Shown here: positions 24,171-36,567 of the stretch, piece after piece
Numbering within the stretch: the stretch's first letter is position 1
How the letters are laid out: each line of letters begins with the position of its first letter
Assembly: GCA_963971425.1 (NCBI GenBank)
Contig: OZ020522.1
Span: 2,144,168-2,208,167 of the forward strand
Reading direction: 5' to 3'
Source of the DNA: Bryoerythrophyllum caledonicum
Taxonomy: Eukaryota > Streptophyta > Bryopsida > Pottiales > Pottiaceae
Length of the DNA: 64,000 nt
The notes under the pieces: generated by a model
Told to the model about the DNA's origin: nothing
Database searches by the model: none
What the model saw: the letters and a program-made list of their open reading frames with translations, nothing else
Translations under genes and position numbers: made by a program

Positions 24171-24540
24171 TCACCTTACAAAGTTAGGTAGTAGAAGCCT
24201 CTTCCTTGGTTCAGTGCGTGCATATCCTGTTATAACCATTGTTGTAATCACTCAGGGCACTTCGGTATCACTATTAACGACGTCTGCAGAGCATGTCAAC
24301 GTTTTGAGAAGCTAGGAATTCAATTCGTGAAGCGGTATTCTGCTTTAAGCATCACTGGAAATATGGCCGATATTTCTGATTTAGAACTTTGGGTTGACGT
24401 CACTAGCAGATCATTTCTTCAGAGATGAGTGATGGGGATCACGTCACTGCAGGAAGGATGAAGGGACTGGCATTCATCAAGGACCCTGATGGATACTGGA
24501 TTGATTAATATTATCGACACTGATCACATCACCACATTGC
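24170..24540 (+). pseudogene. Lactoylglutathione lyase fragment, copy 2
   Basis: Nearly the same as 541-900, starting at the shared atcaccttacaaa. It holds the GHFGI(N)DVCRACQRFEKL block (about 24250-24340) and the MKGLAFIKDPDGYWID block (about 24460-24510), with a few base changes and small gaps. The upstream GTEFDLDF block of copy 1 is not part of the shared segment. It is inactive. Confidence 0.75.
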
Positions 24541-24679
24541 TCAATGAGCAGGCACTATGATCGCCAAATTTAGCACAGGTCAATATATGTGTGTGAGGAG
24601 AGCCCTACTGTGACGGCAGTTGCATTTGATGTCCAAATTGTAGATCAGTTTTTTCAACAAACGCTTTCAAGTATCCTAG

Positions 24680-25035
24680 TAAGGTAAGCCCCCCTAAAAC
24701 CGACAAGTTAAGGAATGTGCATATATGGAGAGAGGAGATAATTATACTACTATTATTCAGTGATAGCCAATAGGATTCCAATTCCAACTGAAGTGATTTC
24801 ATATTTTTTTGATGAAAACTGAATTAGTTATGAATTTTCAAATTGTGTAGCCATGTTTAGTGGGTGGCCAGTAGTAGGTACCCCCCTAACCAACGACCAA
24901 AAGTAAGGGCCTTGACTAATAGCAAACCTCCATTTGGAACTCACTTGGTGGTAATGGGATGGAAGAGGGTTGGATATACCCCAATTTTGTAGGCTTTGGC
25001 TATGGGTTTTTGTTGGTTATGGGGGGCTCACCTTA
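24680..25035. mobile_element. 356-bp TIR element inside the repeat copy 2
   Basis: Ends are taaggtaagcccccctaa and its near inverted match, atggggggctcacctta (15 of 16 positions by eye). Comparison with copy 1 (aagtatcttag|aagttcatg) shows that exactly this segment is extra. A TAG is present on both sides of the insert, suggesting a 3-bp target duplication. It encodes no protein. Confidence 0.65.
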
Positions 25036-25126
25036 GTTCATGTTCCTCGTTTCCGAGCTGCATTCCTGAAAACACCAGGAGTTGGAAGTCACTTGCTCAC
25101 ATTCATCACCACTCTTCAAGGATGTA

Positions 25127-26838
25127 CAGTACGTTGCAAATGAGTTACGTTTATTTCTTGAACTGTCAGAACACGTCTTCTATAGTGGTGTCACTTCGGA
25201 ATGAGATATTGGCAAGAATTTCAAACGCGTGGTTACGTAACTTAGTGGATACATGAAAATCATATTTGTGACTCACCAACTGTTAAATTTAGGACGTATC
25301 AAAATGTCAACAGCTACAAATTCGGGATTTTTAAGAGATAGCTTAAACTTGTTGTCACTACAATTGGAATGCTTGCAACAATGTTAACTGCGAACACGCC
25401 ATCACAACAAAGATTTTTTCTGACTTGCAACTACAAAATGGATCCTTGGGTTCTAAGAATTATAGTGGATTTGAGTGCTAGAGTGTTTGTAGCAAAACTG
25501 AGTGTTGGTGGAGGTCGAAATTGTTGGGTATATGGTCTGTGCAAAGTTGTGCATGTTGTTGTTGTCTTTGCATGCTTATTGTGTATTGGTTCCATTTGAG
25601 AGAGATGAAGACAAGGACTTTGAGTGAGGAAGAAAGAGGGGTCATCGTGGGAATGCGGAGTGTTGGAATGTCAACTTATAGTATTGCGAAGGAACTGGAA
25701 ATGAGTGAGTCAACTGTCTTCACTATCTGGAAGAACTACTGTGAGCGTGGTACAGTGGTAGCACGTAAGCCCTGTGGAAGGGCTCAAAAGCTTTCAATTC
25801 GTAATAAGAGGGACCTTGTGCGCATTCTCACCCAAAATCGTCACCTATCTCGTGGAGATATCATTGAGCAGATGAGGGTCAAGGTCTGCAAGCGCACATT
25901 GTCAACGTATATCAACAAATTGGGTTTTGGCAATCGAATTGCAGTGAGGAAGCCATATTTGAGCGAGAAACACAAAGCAGATAGGCTAGCATTTACAAAG
26001 GCACACAAGAGATGGACTCTATTAGATTGGCGCAACATTATGTGGACAGACGAATCTTCTTTTGAAATTGGAAAGAGGTCCCGACAAGTCAAGGTTTGGC
26101 GTCGAGCGTATGAACGCTACTCAATGGATTGCATAGCCCCACATTCAAGTCGGGCCGCACTTCCGTCATGATTTAGGGTGCTTTAGTGGCTTTGATAAGT
26201 GCCCTATTATTATTATGCCACTTCACAAACGCACAAGTGAAGATTTTGTGAATATTGTATATGAAGGTCGCTTAAGTGGCTTTTATTTCATGCATGATGA
26301 GCGTGAGAATCTTATCCTTATGGAAGACGGCGCCCCAGTGCATCGTAGTAAATACGCTGAAAGTTGGAGAGTGGCGCATCACATTAAGAAGCTGAAGTGG
26401 CCGGCAAACTCGCCGGACTTGAACCCTATAGAAAACCTATGGATGATTGTAAAGGACTGTGTACAAAATGGGCCGATACCAAAAAACCAAGAAGAAATGA
26501 TTGAATCCATTGAACGGGCATGGGAAGGCATCTCTAAGGAAATAATTGAGATCCTCATTGCTAGCATGCCTAAACGTATGAAGGCTGTAATTGATGCTAA
26601 AGGTGGTAGCATAAGATGATAGGTAGTATATTCTAAGATATTTTATTGTTGTATGATTTTGCAAGTTTGTTGTAAAATTTTCTTCTTGCAATAAAGTCCA
26701 CTTCATTACCTTTCCAATGCAATTTTCCATACATGATTTGGCCCAAAATTGAATCTGTAATGCCAATTCGAAATTACAACTCCATGTCTGTTTACTGCCC
26801 TGTGGATACAATAAACGTAACTCATTTGCAAGGTACTG
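25127..26838 (+). mobile_element. Tc1/mariner element 1, full length 1712 bp
   Basis: Bounded by TA on both sides (25125-25126 and 26839-26840). The ends are inverted repeats of about 28 bp beginning cagtacgttgcaaatgagtt on the left, with one mismatch on the right. The interior holds a broken DD34E transposase. The empty site is preserved at about 1134 in the other copy of the host repeat. Confidence 0.88.
25605..26619 (+). pseudogene. Tc1-type DD34E transposase, broken
   Basis: ATG at 25605 opens a helix-turn-helix DNA-binding part (MSTYSIAKELEMSESTVF), then a second HTH-like segment and the catalytic domain. The first catalytic Asp is in WTDESSFEIG. The second is in LILMEDGAPVH. The third residue is Glu in SPDLNPIENLW. 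There are 34 residues between the second Asp and the Glu, so this is the Tc1-type DD34E triad. The frame is lost near 26130-26215: at least two frame changes and a TAG at 26174-26176 where the family has Trp (the conserved VMIWGA-like motif). Cleavage residues survive but the protein cannot be made whole. An AATAAA lies at 26689. Confidence 0.88.
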
Positions 26839-26840
26839 TA

Positions 26841-26945
26841 CAGTACCCTCACATAAGTGTATGTACTTGCAAATTGTGTACAATACCCTTACAAAAAAGG
26901 AAACATACATAAGAAAAAAATACATATACTTATGTGAGGGTATTG
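26841..26945. mobile_element. 105-bp Tc1/mariner-type MITE abutting element 1
   Basis: Terminal repeats start cagtaccctcacataagtgt on the left and caataccctcacataagtat on the right (inverted), 23 of 25 matching. TA lies on both sides (26839-26840, 26946-26947). The sequence resumes with cagtgctcttg exactly as in the empty copy at about 1136. It shares the CAGTACCCT start with the Tc1 element at 50255. Confidence 0.8.
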
Positions 26946-27054
26946 TACAGTGCTCTTGACTGAATTTGATCTAGACTTCCCAATCCTCTTGCACCTACTC
27001 TTATACATGTGTCTTAACCATTAAACGTCATAAGGTGCCACTGGTGGCCATAGT

Positions 27055-27550
27055 ATTCTACATGTGTAGTGTTGTGTTTGAACATGATAAGGTTGAGATA
27101 TTGAAATGACCTCCAAATGAAAGATGTTAGTTGAAGAATCTTCAATCCAAAGGTGTAAGTCTTGCTAAACTTTAATACATTTTATGTAGTGTATAGAGTA
27201 AAATACGTGCATGTATACACGGTTTGCGGCTGACGTTTAAGGGTTAACCCTTTGAAGCTTGCAAGGCCGTGGGAGGGTTGTTTTTTGTGCTTTTAGAGTT
27301 GTAACTTTCACCACCATTGTTGGTTGTAGTCGCAGTACTCCAAATGGACTTGGAGCTCCAAGCGAGCTTTCCAATACATGTATATGATCTCCAATCAATG
27401 CAAGCATTGACAAACTACAGTGATCTCCATGAAGTGGGGTCGCGGACATGTTCCCGTTGTGTAGATGATGTTCAGCATAATCTATTACCCTTGTAGACTC
27501 TCCTAGTCCCTCATGGTCTACTTAGGCATTAAACCGTTATATATGATAGG
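27055..27550. repeat. Two dispersed repeats side by side
   Basis: 27055-27185 matches 2505-2640. 27345-27530 matches the pair at 52490-52640 and 52780-52950: gatgcaagcattgac, then gtgtagatgatgttc, then ttagactctcc-like text. Neither codes for protein. Confidence 0.6.
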
Positions 27551-28486
27551 AATATGTGCAATTTGATACGCCTCCAATTTCAAACTACATGTCAAACTTT
27601 GAATTGTTGTTCCCATCACGGTTCATGTTATAATAAAATTCATGTTCTTCATATAATTCTAGATTTTCCATATTGGTATATTTTGCAAAATGTTGAGATT
27701 GATATATGAATCTACTTTTTACTTCCATCCTACGTAGATTAAAAAAATTAAAAAATTGAACTCTAACACTTAGATAGAAATGGTCTTCATTTCATGTTGT
27801 TATATTTCATATATGAAACATATTTCTAACCATGTTAATTAAAATCCTAAGACAACTTAGAGATAAATGAATATTCAAATTGAAGTTGAGGTGAAAGGAA
27901 AGCATCGAATGTATAACAAAATTATTGATGTGCTATACTCCGAGATATTTATGGGCACATAGTGGATCTTGAGAGTCTCACCTTCAATTGTCCCTTCAAT
28001 TCTCTTTGATCCCATTTTCAATTTTCAAGCAATAGAGCAATTTACAAAAGAGCTAGCTTGGGTTTTAGCATTCGAATTCATGTGATTTGCAAGTAAGGGT
28101 ATGCACCAAGTGCTTGAAAAAAAAGATTTAAAAAAAATATGACATTGTTTATTTTGTTATAATATTCTTAAATCAAAAAGTCCAAAACACTGTTATAACA
28201 TGACAGGACATTGTTTGAGGCCAATGATGAGCCTCACTTTGCAAAGATGATTAACAAACTCTCATTGCATGATGTAAACTGTACACATTTTTTACAAACT
28301 AAAAGACGTCAACGTGAAAAAAAAATGAACTCGTTTCTTCACCAAGAATTTGAATTTACGAAGAAGTTTGTTCTATTTTTGTACATGAAAATCTGACTAC
28401 AAATGATGATGCGGGGAACTTTGGTTGCCGTACAAGAAGCCTAGCTATTCTAGATACACAATTGCAATTTATGACATATTGATAAA
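27550..28486. other. AT-rich upstream region of the QRICH2-like gene
   Basis: No gene is seen. A three-codon upstream open frame (ATG at 28471) precedes the main ATG. No promoter element can be placed. Confidence 0.4.
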
Positions 28487-31400
28487 ATGGCGGACGATGA
28501 TGTGGAGATTATCAGGAATGCGTTATCAATCCAACATGTCTCTGTTATGGGCAGTCTTGAATGGGACAAGCTCCAAGCCCTTTTGACCTCCCTCTGCACT
28601 AAAGTTTCCTCTCAGGCATGCACATGAATTATACTTTTCCCGATTTTCATGTCATTCATTGTATCCACAACCATAGTATGCTTTATGTACAAGGCCGGCC
28701 ATTGTTTCGGTTTAGGTCAATATAACAAGTGTAGCTTCATTTGCAATCCTTTATGATTTACACTACAGAAATGGAAGTAGAGTGTGCCTTCATTAAATGG
28801 TTCTTGCTTTGAGATTTTATATTTTTTTCCTTTGTAATAAAATTTCAAGATTTTTCCCATTTTTTTTGGAAAGTTAGATTTTTCAAAGAAAATTTATAAA
28901 ATTGGTTAATTGAAAAATTGTTCACAATTTTTTATTAAGTTATAGTGAGTTAAAGAAAAAGTTCAATTTTGGAAGAGAAACATTCTTTTTATGGAAATGA
29001 TCTAGGGTCTATAAAGATAACTCCTCCAAATTTATCTAATTGTTTTTTCCTAGAGAGTGATACAAAAAGATAACAATTGTTCTTGTATTCTAGGTTGAAA
29101 AGTAGTTGTTATCTTTATTGATCACTTCTTACCATATTACTTCTAATTAATTTTCTATTTTATGATTCTTTCACAAGAAAAACGTGGAATTTTCATATGA
29201 TCCACTTAGTTCAAAATAAGGAAAAGTTTTTTGAAATAGCAATTCATTTTTATTTTTTATTCTAATTACTAGTAATATATAAGATTTCATATATATACTA
29301 GTCATCAAATATCCATTGAACTTTACTCTACTAATTCTCACATGGAGTAGCCAATTAACAACAAATTTATAAATGAAATTTATATATAGGGTGCACGCTT
29401 AGAAAAAGCTGAAGAACAGGGTGCACAATTAGCAAGTTTTAAAGATGAAATTAGTGCTCTAAGGTATTACAAAACATATAAAGTTATTACTCATAGAATT
29501 CAACTTATTTTCCTAAATTTTTAATAGTAATTCCTAAAATCAAATAATTATTTCCTGACATGTGATAAAAACGCTAATATTTTATATACACATATTTTTA
29601 CTAGAGATTTGAGTTATTTTTCTTTTAATTTTATTAATCTAATCACAAACTTTGTAAGGAAATTCACATGTGTATTCACAAGTTGTGGTCCAAAATTGGA
29701 AAGTGGTCCAAAATATTCCTTTTGAATGATATTTTGAATAAAATTTTCAAATAAAAATATAATAACTACTTTCCAAATTGTCTTTTTGAATCCTAGAGGA
29801 TTACTTTTTCCATTGTGAACTATTGGTAATTTGGATACTTTTTGCAATGTTGATCTTGAACACAAATTTAGAGAATTCTTTATGTAAACGCATAAAGTAA
29901 TAGGTAATGGCTTTGTTGAGCAATAATTTGTTTCCTACTAGGCCTCTAAAAAAAATATATATATACTTTTTCTAAGGCTTTTGGTGAATGCAAAGGGACA
30001 TTGGCTATTTTTACTTCCTTAAAGTGATCATTTTTCAATTTAAGATTCCAATAATTTTAGAATTTTTTGTTGTATTCTCCTCTAGAGATTTCAATACAAT
30101 ATTCTCATTCTACTACGTAGAGTACCAAATTATTTTTTTATATGTGTGAACTAGAAAAAATTAGCATTGAGGTTTGTGCTTAAATTCACATGTTGCAATG
30201 AAGCTTTATTAAAAAAAGTGGTAAAAAATTGTAAGGTTGTAATATTCAAACCTTCATTCCTTGCATACTGTATTTAAATGTTATGCTTCTTCTATCTCTA
30301 ATATATGGTACAAAAGTCACTACCACCTTGGTCACCATAATTGTATCAATTTTAGACCTTGTGTATTTCTAGACTTCAACACCAAAGAGAAGTTGATGTT
30401 TGTCAATATTTTCTATGGTAAGAAGAAAAAACCCATACTTGTTCAAGTCTTTAAACATATCATCTTCCAACATTTTATATCAACATTCACAAAAATCTCA
30501 ATACTTGTTATATCTAGTCGTGATGATCAAGATTAAAATAAATTCTTTTTCTTGTACATGTCAAGACAACCAATTTAGAATCAAAATGGTAGAATGTCAT
30601 ATTTGGTTCAAAAGCCCAAAAGAATTTTAATTTCAATCCCAAATTTTAAGTCAATCATTTCTATCGAAAAATACATATTCAATATTTGGTTGCATGGAAA
30701 CAACTAGCCATTAATAATTCAATTCTAAGATGTTCATTAGTTCATAAAAATAGTGGCATGAAGAATGTTGTGCTTAACACACTTTTTATAAATAATAATT
30801 TATTATACTAGTTTATCATAGAAAATGAAACACTAAACATGTATATTTTGTCAAATATTTCCTATCTTTTAAGGGTAAAATTTTTGTCCATTTTTAAAAA
30901 AAAACTTCTATCTTTTGTGTTGATTCTATCTCCTACTCTAATTGGAGCTGAATGTAGTCAAAATGCTACAGAAACAATAAAAGCAGAGGCCGAGAAACAA
31001 GCACAATTTTACGAAGATGTAGAGGCAAGGTTGAAGTCGTTAGAATCATTGATGGGACCTTTGAAGGGCCTAGAAAATCCCGAGGATGTAATTGCACAAC
31101 TTGGTGGCATGCCAAAGAGAGTGAGCACACTTGAAGTTGGTGTTGGTGAAGATGGAAAGAGATTGACTGTACTTGAAGATAAGGAATCTAAAGGAATGGA
31201 AGACCTCTCCGAGCGCCTCAAATTACTTGAAAAACAAGTATACAAACTCATCAAAATTTATTTCACAAGAATTTAGTATATTTAGACTATGCAACATTTT
31301 GTACTTTGCAAATGAGAAAGTAACTTCCATTTACACCTTCAAAAGTCATGACATTAAAGGAGATCAGTTAAAAATTTATCAATATCAAAATGAATGAAAA

Positions 31401-31798
31401 AAGTCAAAAAATCTAAGGTACTTTTAAAAATCTACTATTGTATAATATTCTTATTCAAAGATTTATTTTTAATAATTTATACTTCAAAAAATCAAATCAT
31501 AGGTAACGGCTGCTCAAGCAACCAATAAAGCTCTTCAAGAAACCAATAAAGCTCTTCAAGCTTTTGTAGATAAGATGCAAGCTGAAGGAGGAGGTGCTAC
31601 AAAGGTATACTATGGTAATATCTTCTATGCTTCTATAAAGTTTGGCAAAACTTACAATAGAAAAAAAAAAATTTGAAAAATGATTGAACTTAGTATGATT
31701 AAAACCTAATGATATTTCCACCATAAATGACTTTAGGTATTCAAGGTTTTATGATTCTTCCTTTATTTCAATTTTTCTAAAAGATGTTAATTATTTTG

Positions 31799-31829
<31 letters not shown>

Positions 31830-34800
31830 TAGAAATTCTAATTATCATATATTGTTTCATTCAGCATGCTTTAGAGGCTCAAGAAAAAAACCAAGAACAA
31901 ATCAGAGTTGTAATCAAAAGTCATGAGAAAATGTTGGTTAAGGTATAGTAGTCAAATCAAGCTAAATAATTATTATGCTAAAAAAAATTAAATGAATTTT
32001 CTCAATTTTCTCATTTATTTAACTTTTATATATTAAAAGCAACTTGTATAAAATAATCTCAATTAGTAGTTGCAATAAAATGATGAAAACCATAATTTTA
32101 CAAAGAAACTAATATGAACATTGGTACTATAACTATCAAATGTTGAACTTAATATTTTAATATTTATATTGGTACTATAACTATCAAATGTTGAACTTAA
32201 TATTTTAATATTTATATTGGTACTATAACTATCAAATGTTGAACTTAATATTTTAATATTTATATTACAGAACATCTTAAGTAATAAGGAATTTAAAAAC
32301 ACCGATTCAAAATTTTAAAATAAAGATGAGAATGCATTAATAAAAATGATACAAAGGTTTTTTTTATCCTACAATATTTTTTTCTTCTGAAAGAAGCTCA
32401 TTGAATTCTTCAAATGAATAAGTATATTTATTAGAGAAATATTGCATATGATAAAAATAACTATTTGTTGGATCTCTCAGAATTTAAATATATCAAATAT
32501 TTATGAATGAACTCTTACAAAAGATAAAAATTGAATTCCATAACTATAAATTCATTTTAAAATATAGGTTTTAATTATGTAGAATATACTTTCAAAATAC
32601 ACAATGAATTTTATAAAAAAAATCCATTCATAATATAAAATCTACATGATTTATCTAACCTACAAGTATTTAGTTTCAAAGTATCTTAAATCCTGAAGTG
32701 TAAACACATAATCAATAAATTTACATCAAACATTATTTTGATCATTTTGTATATGATAAAACACTTCTTACTCAATTACCTTGAGGTCAAAAGCCACTAG
32801 CCTATATTCTATTTATCTAAGAAAATTGAAGTTTTAGTAATGCATTCAAAGATGTATTGATTATATATATTATTATTCTCTATATATGATATATGGTCAT
32901 TTGAACCAATTTATATATAAATATACATTTACATTGAAGTTATAGTGGTGGTTAATGCATTAATTTGTATTTAAAATGCAATTATGAAACAGTTACTAGA
33001 AGATGTTGGAATACTTGGCAAAGGAGTATTAATCATGTCCGGCCATGATGAAGACTTTCATCCGGATAGTATTCCACCTGCACCAGCATTTACAACATCA
33101 AGCCAAGACGCAACACCACCTACATCGGTGACACCAAATCCAACAGAGACGTCAAACATTGCTGGAGGCATCCGAGGTGGAGCAGGCAATAGAAATGTTG
33201 AAGCTCCTCCACCTCCACCCCCACCTCCACCTCCACCACCACCTCCACCTCCACCTCCTCCTCCTCCACCAATTATTGAAGCTCCACCTCCACCTAAAGC
33301 TCCACCTCCAGTTGTTGCACAACCCGTTGCTGCAAATCCTACATCAGCCACAACAAATGCACCTACAATACCTGATCTTCTATCGGAATCCTGTGAATTA
33401 TCACCGGATACTCCAGGTAGGAAAACTACCCGATTTGGTAGTCCAAATATGTCAGCTCGGCCTACCTCAGTTTTCCATATAACAAGCATGCAACAAGCTA
33501 GTCAAGCTGTTGCTGACACTAAACATATTGAAACACTTTCTTTGCTTGAGGTAAATTACAACTTTTGATCTATAGATAAGAATTTTAATGAGATTTTTAA
33601 TTATATCATATTTACTTATATGGAAGAATCCTAATATGATAAAAATAAGTTATGATTATAATTTGTGATCGATTCATGATCTAAACAATATGAACTAGAC
33701 ATATGAATTAGAAAAATTGCATTAATTAACATTCATAAATTAATTCATTTGATAAATTCAAGATATATATAAAAATCAGTGTAAATCAACAAAAAAAGAA
33801 TAATAATGAAAATATGATTCTTTTTATAAACTAGGATGCTATCAATGAAAAAAGACTTGAACCTAAAGAAAATGTTGCTGTATTAAAACGATTATTGATA
33901 GAAGTAGAAAAAATGTCGGAAGAATTGGAAAATAACTTGATTCTCATTGATAATTTGGAACAAAATAAAGTTGACTTAGTTGACTTTCAGGTATTTTGAT
34001 TCAAAACTACTTTAGTTATAATTATATAAAGTATTTTAAGAATGGAATTTTGGAATACTCTTACTATTGTATATAATATCAAACAAAAAAAATGATACAA
34101 AAATCGGGTGTAAAATAATACAATAGTTTTATATATCATTAGATATAAAAACATAATTTGTATATAAGAATCTATAATTCATGTTTCCTTCATTCATAAT
34201 TTCTAGGCACTAGCAAAAATTGTAAAAGAACTTAGAGCTATGGAAAGTGCAATGTTGTCTGGAAAACCAATATTGGGATTCAAATGCGTGTAAGTTTTTC
34301 ACTCTTATAGTTTGAATACCATAATGGTTTTTATAAGCATACATTTGTTGTAGTCTATAGTGAAAATAGTAAATACATCTTAATATAGTATCTTTTCACA
34401 TCATATCAACATAATCTTAGAAAATTTATTTGTGTTAATTATATGCTCATGAGATGCTGAAGTGAATTTGTAGTATAATTTTGTGTATATTTTTGAAGGT
34501 CTTGTAATCATGATTTGGAAAGAATGATTTCTACAAAAGGCCCAAATATACCAACTGGCCAAATGCCACGTAGCTTTTTATCAATGCTTTCAGCACAAAG
34601 AATATTTACAATGGTATATTATTAAAAAAAACAATATATATTTGAAAATATATGTTCTTTTTTGTCTTTAAAAGCATCTACCATTAAAAATCATATTGTA
34701 AGTTACATAGAAGATTCTGTATAGATAGCAAAAGAAGACAACAAATATTTCAAATTCTAGAGGAAATTATAAAATATGAAGTATGAACATGTAAAGTTTG

Positions 34801-35220
34801 CAATTTTTTACAAAATGCTAATTCTTAAGAAGTTTGGTTATGAGATTTACTAGAATGGCTTCTTTTATTTAAAAGTCGTTGTAAAGATATTTAAATTATT
34901 TTTATCAAGATAATAAAACAATTGTTATTTAAGCATATTTCTTCATTGTAACAAAAAAAATAGTTTTGAATATTAATAATGGTTACATTATAAATTATTA
35001 TTAATTTTAGTATATTACTCATAAATTGAAAATTTATTTGAAACCTTTTTCAATTCTGACCTTTTCAATAAATAAGATTATGTTTTAAATTTGTTTGTAG
35101 AATAAACGAGACACATCACCTAGTAGAGACAATGAGTCATCACCAACAACTCCTGAAGGAAAGATTAGAAATAGCAAATGTGTAAAGACTACTAAAAGAA
35201 CAAGTATTGCCATACAATGA
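28487..35220 (+). CDS. QRICH2-like (DUF4795) coiled-coil protein, probable sperm flagellum component
   Basis: Ten exons by eye: 28487-28615, 29390-29463, 30958-31237, 31503-31604, 31865-31942, 32993-33550, 33835-33990, 34207-34289, 34499-34613, 35101-35220. Phases close and give 564 aa ending in TGA. Intron 1 needs a GC donor (CAG|GCATGC); the others are GT-AG. Residues 1-220 are charged and helical with coiled-coil character and a repeated NKALQ motif. Residues about 222-410 are disordered with a run of about 22 prolines near 293-315. Residues 408-525 match the conserved DUF4795 region: a helical segment, then GKPILGFKCVSCNHDLERM, where the CxxC pair is typical. In mammals QRICH2 is needed for sperm flagella. 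In a plant the likely site is motile sperm. Exons are much less AT-rich than introns. Additional 5' exons are possible. Confidence 0.7.
32121..32264. repeat. Three tandem 48-bp units in intron 5
   Basis: Units begin ttggtactataactatcaa at 32121, 32169 and 32217 and are essentially identical, so the expansion is recent. It lies between exons 5 and 6 of the QRICH2-like gene. Confidence 0.9.
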
Positions 35221-36560
35221 ATGGCTTTGTAATTGTATTGGTATGATACATTTTTATTATAGAAGGTACCAAGATCAATATATAATTGACCCAAGTATAG
35301 ATGTTTTAAGGTTGCAACTACTATTGTATTAAAATTTGAATAAGTCAAATATCAATCTTCGATGACATTGCATAAGATTTTTAATTACCTAAATGATTAT
35401 AAGTTTTGCAAAATTGTATTACATTCATCCATTGTCTAATTGTAAAACAATTGTTGGATCTAATTTCCAAAAAAAGTTCTTGCATAGAATAATTTTCTTG
35501 ATTTCAAAGTTTATTTAATTCAAGAATTTCATGTGATGGAACTCCAATTCCATCATTTCAAAATCTAGATATTAGAAATTATTTCCACATTGAATTTCAT
35601 AGTCTTGTAACAATATCAAAATATTGTTGTTCTTACAATCAATTTTTTTGCATTTTCCTTCGGAATTTTGAACAATGTAAAAATTAATGTTTATATTATC
35701 AGATTATATCTGGAAAAAAAAGAGTTTTCATGATATAATTTTTTTAGTTTTAAATAATGAATGTTAGATTATACTAATCTACTTGAGAAAGTATGTAGAA
35801 TTAGTCAAAAGATTTATGATTTGGAATCCAAAGACTTGTAAAATGAGACACCCCTTTTAATAGTTTATATTAGTACTAGAAACAAATAGGAAATCTAAGA
35901 TGAACAAAATTTTCAATAATGTTTGATGTTATCATTGTTATGTTATATAAAGTAAGATTTCATATCAAAGGAAGAAAATCTTAGACTAATCGGTCCAAAC
36001 AATTTGACCAAATTAATAAACTTGATTCATGAAATAAAAAAATTGTGATGCTTTAGAGAACAAATAACTTTAAGTTAATATGCCAAGTGATGATACATTC
36101 TTAGCAATGAAGGTTTTTAATGTTTATACTCATAAATAAATAAGTGAAAAAAATAATGCAAAATTCAAGTGGAAATAACATTTAAAAATTAAAATTAAAA
36201 AATGAATTAATCAGAAAGCTATTAACTGGAATGGAAGAGTGAGGGAGGAAAACTGTGTAGCAATATTTGTCATGGTGACCAAAAGGCATGGTTTGTCAAC
36301 AATGATACCACTAGATAGGTTAGCATGTGGTAAATTGGGCACAATATGAATAATTAAATCTTCTTGAAAGTAAAAATTTCAACATTCATCATTCTTGTAG
36401 AATATTTTTCAAACATAAACAATCAAGTATGCAAATGGCTAAAATAATATTTATATATTTTATATAGATAGATGATGCATAACAAAAATGGCTTTATATT
36501 TTTTAAACTCATAATGTTTGGAATCCTAAACAATTTTAATGTCATTAATTAGAGGATCAT
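35221..36560. other. AT-rich intergenic DNA, no gene seen
   Basis: Very AT-rich with no open frame of note and no recognised element. Confidence 0.5.
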
Positions 36561-36567
36561 GAATTTT

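Noticed and set aside
33058..33489. 143-codon Gly-rich open frame on the minus strand.
   Set aside because: It is the shadow of the proline run in the QRICH2-like exon.
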